DNA of 64,000 bases from Adiantum capillus-veneris (lineage: Eukaryota > Streptophyta > Polypodiopsida > Polypodiales > Pteridaceae), in assembly GCA_014529385.2 (NCBI GenBank), contig CM043959.1, forward strand, positions 14,135,809-14,199,808, in the 5' to 3' direction. The position numbers were made by a program, and so were the translations under genes. The notes beneath the pieces were generated by a model, which was not told where the DNA came from, did no database searches, and worked only from the letters and a program-made list of their open reading frames with translations. Positions 45,501 through 51,500 of the stretch are shown in pieces (positions within the stretch are counted from its first letter, which is position 1; every line of letters begins with the position of its first letter).

Positions 45501-48500
45501 GACCAAACTAAGAAGATGGAGACCACTCTGAAATGTTACCGCAATCAAGTTAAATTACTGCAAAGAGAAAGGTATTCTCCAAAGGACCATGTTTGATGGA
45601 ATTAACAACACTTTGCTTGCTTGTTTATTTCCTTGTTTTTAAAGAAGATCCTTTTATAAGTTGATAAAACTGCCTGTAAGGATCCAAAGACCCCTGCTCA
45701 CAGTGTAATACAATGGGGATACTCTTCCAATGAAAGGAAGAAAAAACTTGTATGACTATATCCTAAAGAATGGGAGGAGGGAGGAGCCAAAAAGGTGGCC
45801 TATAATGCCTGAAACTAAAGCTGCCTCCATCGTGAAGGGCTGTCTTGCTTGTAGAGACTACTGAAGGCTCAGCAACGTTCCCAGAGCATTCTAGCCGCAC
45901 AAGGTTTGGACCAGCTCGAGCAATAGGGCTGATCATCGGGTGAGACCGCTGATAAGCTCTCATCATGTGTGTCTCTCTTGACTCAAGGTCTTCGAGGAGA
46001 AGTCAAGGGTGGGACAGCACATAAGTCGTCCTCTGGTCTGTAAATCATTGTACCGCCCACATCATGCAACACGGCCACTGAGAGTGTCCTAGGCTGCTGG
46101 TCCACTCTCAATGGCACAAGTCTGGTACGGATGAGCTGCGAGTCACATCGGTTGTGCGTGTGGGACAATCACAAAGGGCTGCCAACTGCTGTAGCCCACT
46201 GCTGCTGAAACAATGTGGTAGACATTCTAACTCACATACTCAAACAAATACACAATTTGGAAGAGTAAGCATATTTGTTGGAACAATCAGTTTATATGTC
46301 CATATATAGCAGTCACCAGGCAAAGAAATGTTAGCTTCGATTCCCCAAAAAATGTCAAAAAAATATACGGGTGACTCTCTTCTGAATTTGTGTTGATATG
46401 TGACAAGAGAGTGGAGTGGCTCTCCTCGTGTGCAACAGACACTCCACCAGACTCGACAATTGGAGAGGTCGTTGCCAATCTAAAAGCTTCAAGGTAAGCT
46501 CTAATAAAGGAGGAGTATCTGCCGAGTCCTACACAACCACTTGGTATAAAGAGCAAGGTGGTTGATCCTGAACTTGACCAAGTACTTTGAGACCAGAGTT
46601 CCAGACTAGAGTTCCCTTCACTTTCCTTTCCTTGTGTGCTAGGATGTGCTTAGGGTAAATCACATTTGAATTACTAGTGGGAACCTCAAAATGAGGAAAA
46701 CACACAAAGTATATCATATACAAGAAATGCACAAGTTCATAGCGAGCAAAGGCATAGGCAAAACACATATGAGAAAAGGGCATACAATTATGGTCAAACT
46801 CTTGTGGAGATACGCAATCACAAAGAGACTCATGCAAACATTGTCTAAAAGAGGAAAAGGTTTGAATCGGAAACTCACCAAAAACAGACCAATTTCTCTA
46901 TTGCCAAATCGTCCACATGGCCCAATACCGGAGCCAATAAAGAAATGGTCTATATTGCCGAAGAGCAGGAGCAAGAATGCTAAATAGCCAAAAATGTTTA
47001 GCGAAAGACATAGGAGAGAAACGATCTCAAAGAAGCTCTGCTATATGATCCAACAATTGTGAATGGTAGTACGATTTCATAATAGATGAATAAGCATTTC
47101 AATAGACGCACCACAAGCATGACAAAGAGAGGATACCACATGGCGCCTGGCTAAAAAGGACCCAACTGGAAGAACTGCAAGCAAGTAATGCCATAGAAGA
47201 AGTCAACATTTTAAAAGCATCTTATTGCTCCATACCATCCTGACTCATTTTCTCTACCAAGACAAAGGCTTATGCATTCTCCATATGCTATTTGCATATG
47301 GAGAATGCATGAACCCATACTACAAGAAGGAACAAAGTGTAAATTGAATGCATAGAAATCTGAGGTAGAGACAAAGGACCATGAGCAAGGGTGGCCCAAT
47401 ATAGGCTCCAATCCATTAATCTTTCCAACTAATCTAGAGGAGGAAAAGACAAATTTTGAATCTTTCGCCATAAAAGACGATAATAATAGCCTAGGAAAAG
47501 TTTAATACAAGCATGTGCAAAAGATAAGATTTGACCTCTATTATCCAATACATCTTTCATGAACTACACACCATTTTTTGCAAGGAAATAAAACTTCCTA
47601 GGCTCCAGGACAAACAATGGTTCATGAAAAACTTTACTCCAATGAATACTTTTCAAACAAAGCGAATTAGACCCATTCGTCAATGGTGGAGTCCAGTGAA
47701 GAAATCGTACAAGCTTTTTCCAAGCTAAAGTCAACTGTGTAGAGAGTGGACAACCAACAATCTTGCCATCATCCCAATCCTTGACCGACAATAAACGATG
47801 TAGAAGACATCTTAAAACACATGTCTTCCAACGTAATAGCCTAAGGCTGTCTCTAAGATACAAACTCGAGCAACAAAGAGGTCTTTCATGCCAATGCATG
47901 AGAGTGTATGTAAAGAATATTCAAACCACCATGTTGTTTTGGAGTACAAAGCCTCTTGAAAGACATAAGATAAAGGCCCTTTTTAGCATGTTCAATTTTT
48001 CCATATAATATCCATGGCTAAAGACATACAATGATGTATGTCCTCTTTCCTCCACATTATCAATGGAAAAATTAATTGAGTATATACCATAACAATAGCT
48101 TGTACAATCAGTAAACGAGCATGCAGTGGCTATATAGAAAGTTTCCATTGATCAAGCTTTTGATTTCACCTTTGCATAACCCATTGAGTCATTTTCTCCC
48201 ATGAGATATGCCAACCTAACAGGTATCCCAAATGTCTGACTACATGTGCATGTGAAGGAATTTCACCCGGAAAAATCAAACTATGTCAAGGTTGAGCATT
48301 AATGGCTAAAAGTTTGGGGTTTCAAAAATTAATAGCAGCCTGCTCTGGATCTGGACCCGCAAGGCGTAAAGGAATACTGAGAGCTCATGCATGTGACCGG
48401 GTCAACATTAATCCACTCTCTCAAGCTCTCTATGTAAGTCTCTCAAGGTCTCCTCCTGCTCGTCTGTGATTTGTCTGTCCACCCTTTGGGCTAGGATCAT

Positions 48501-51500
48501 CCACCATCTTTAGCTACGTCAGATCCACCTATCTAAATTTTGTAGGTACAACCGATAGCAAATTAGAGATGTGAAGAATTGATCAGTGAAGTTTGAATAT
48601 TGAAATTAATCTTGGCCACTGAGATAGATCAGAGATGTGTAGATCTTACCTGCTTGGGTGACCCCAAAGAATGGTAGCTTCGCATGAGCCTCATGTTAGG
48701 TGATTCCGAATCTTTGTGTGTGTCAAAGAGTAGGCGCTCCAATTACGCTCACATGCTCCAACTGAGCAATCCTGCATATGCAAGAGAACAATGCGAGCGT
48801 GGCCAATCTTAATACTTCATGTTCATAGTTATGGATACTCCTCCTTTGTTCTTCCTCCAATGTCATGTTAATGATAGGTGGGATGAGCGTAGGCTCCTTG
48901 GTCTTCTCTTTCTTGGCCACTTCAATCCACTTTTTGACCTCCTCTGTTGCCTTTTGCTTGAGGTTCTTCTTGACAACTTCTACCCATCCGTTCTTCTTCG
49001 CATCGAGCTTCTTTTCAATGCTCCTTGCAATCTCCTTGGTAATCTCTTCTTTGATGGCTTCCTTTCGGTGTGTACCCCTTTCTCCTTTTGTCATAAGGGT
49101 AGCAATAGTGCCTTCTAGAAGAGAGATTCTCTCCTGGAGACTCTCTCTCTCCTCTTTCCATCTTCTCTCCCTCTCCTCATGCTTGCAAACAAAACCTATT
49201 TTTTCTTTTCTTCATTCTTCTTCCATCTCTTCCAAGCTTTCATTTTTATCTCTAATGTCGAATTGCGCTTGTTTGTGAGCGCGAATTTCGTCTTACTAAC
49301 CATTGGTGTGAGTGGGGAAGACATTCTCCGGGCTAACTATGTATGTTGCATGTGTAGGCGGTTACTATAGCAAATTAGATAGCTCAATGTTTTTTTTTCC
49401 CCCAAGAAAAAGATCCTTCTATTAGTTAATAAAAACTGCCCAATGGGCTACAACTGCCCCGACAAGAGGGGGCTACATCAGAATGTGGGAAGACTCTCCT
49501 AATGAAAAAGTGAGGTATGTACAATGACGGCTAAATCAGGATATGGGAGGAGAAAACAACCACACAAGTGGGCGATAATGCCATCTAGGAGCCACATGGA
49601 CCATGGTGTAGTAAGGCCTTGGACGCTAGAGTCATAGGAATGCCTTGCGGCACTCCCGCATACGTTTGGAGGTTCCCTGAAGCCTCTCGAACTATCCTCT
49701 AAGTGTATGGATCAGCTCTTGCTAGATGTCTCGTACAGTCTCCACCGGTGGGATGGGTCGGGCCTCGAAGGTGCAGAAGCAAAGAGTCAGGCTGCAAATG
49801 AGATGCCAACAAAGCTCTCTATCATAGCTCCACTGTTGAGGTGTAAGCTTTGTGGTAGGCTGGAGTGTAGGCCGGCCTTCCTGTATCACAATCATCCTGC
49901 TAGCTGAAGACTACTCAAAATGGAGTGCTGAGCCCGTGAGGGTGGACCAAGATACAATAGGCCAAGTGTCCAACCTAGCTGAGGAGAGGGCTAGCATCAG
50001 CCGTAAAATCCAAAGCCAAACTTGCTGCACCATGGGAAAGTCCTATGGACAATGCCACTATGACTCAAGTGGGTGGTCACAAGTGGCACAACCCACCATA
50101 TGGACACTCTAGACCAACCAACTCCCAACAACTACGGTAGCTCGATGGGCGACTAGCCACTAGAACATGGTGATTCTCCTTGGTTGTCTCCTATCCCACA
50201 AGCGCCCCCAAAAGTCTGTCAGGAACAGCTATGAGACCCTCCTACTAGTCACGTGCTCCAGCAGGGAGGGCCTCTCTCCATATAGCTAGTATATGATGCC
50301 CCAGTCATGCTGTATACTGAAAGAAAGGGATCCCTAGGTGATCAGATGAAACAAAAGCATCCTGCCAAAACCATTCCCCAGGGTCCCACTGCACTCGCAT
50401 GACAGAGAGCGACTCTCCAAGCCCATAGCCTCCAGTGTCCAGTCTCAAGATCTGACGGGTCAGGATCAAGCACAGAGGTTCTCCCTCTGATGCCCACAAC
50501 TCGAATCCATTGGAAACAGCACGTTGCTACCTCTGGTGTCTAAGTAGTAACTGTGTGGAGGCGACCCTCTGGCTCAACCCAAAGGCTTGAGTCTAAGAAA
50601 GCCCTAACTATGATGAGGACCTCAAGGGGAGTGAAGGCCCCCATCCAACTGGGAGCCGCCCCGGCTGGAGAGGTGTATGCCACTCTATTGGTATAGCCTC
50701 GACGAAATCTTGACACATGCTCTGCACCCCCCTCATGCCACGCAGCTGGATTCTTTGAATCTCCTCAGGCAGTGCTTAAAATGCGACGAGTCTCCTATGA
50801 TGTGGGCTCGATCCTCTGCCATGGGAGCCCGAGAGACATGGGGTCTACTGCCACCATGTGACCTCACTGTGTACTGACCGATACGCTCCATGTGAGGAAT
50901 CGCCTCAAGTGCTCCTCAGTGCACGTGGGCTGATGCTGCTCAAGTCCCCCCCCCTCGGTTGCTCCCAAGACTGAAGCAAGGTCAAAGTAAATCCGTCCTC
51001 CCATCTCCTGCTCAGGCCCACTCTGCGCATCTCTGTGAAAATTCAACGAGTGGAGGGGCTCCAAGGACCACCCGTTTGTGGAACCCGGCCTCGAATACGA
51101 TGAAGCAAAATCTCCTTCCAAGGCTCCTCACCTAGAAGAAGACCTCCGACCATGAGCTTCCCAAGGAGGGCTCTACTCTACCCGTGCTGGATAGATGATT
51201 CTCAGCCCTTCCTGAGAGCAAGGTCGATAGCTCAATGTTGGGTACTATGTTACCACTGTATCTTGACAAGATGCAACAAAGCTAGAGTTTAGTAATGTAA
51301 TAAATACTCGATGGGCCATGGCTAGATGGTTAACGATACAATGTCAATGGTAACTATTTACATTAGCTGGTGTTGGGACTATATTACCAAATTATCAACA
51401 AGTTTTTTAAAGTACATGTGGAGTTTAAATTTGTGGTCTCATCTTTATAGTTAAGCTTCCTTTTCCTAAAACTTATATTGCAAAAAGAAAGGTTATACAC

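Noticed and set aside
48819-49278. Plus-strand ORFs over 48819-49278
   Set aside because: Shadows of the minus-strand coiled-coil ORF1; leucine/phenylalanine-rich from reverse-complemented lysine/glutamate codons.
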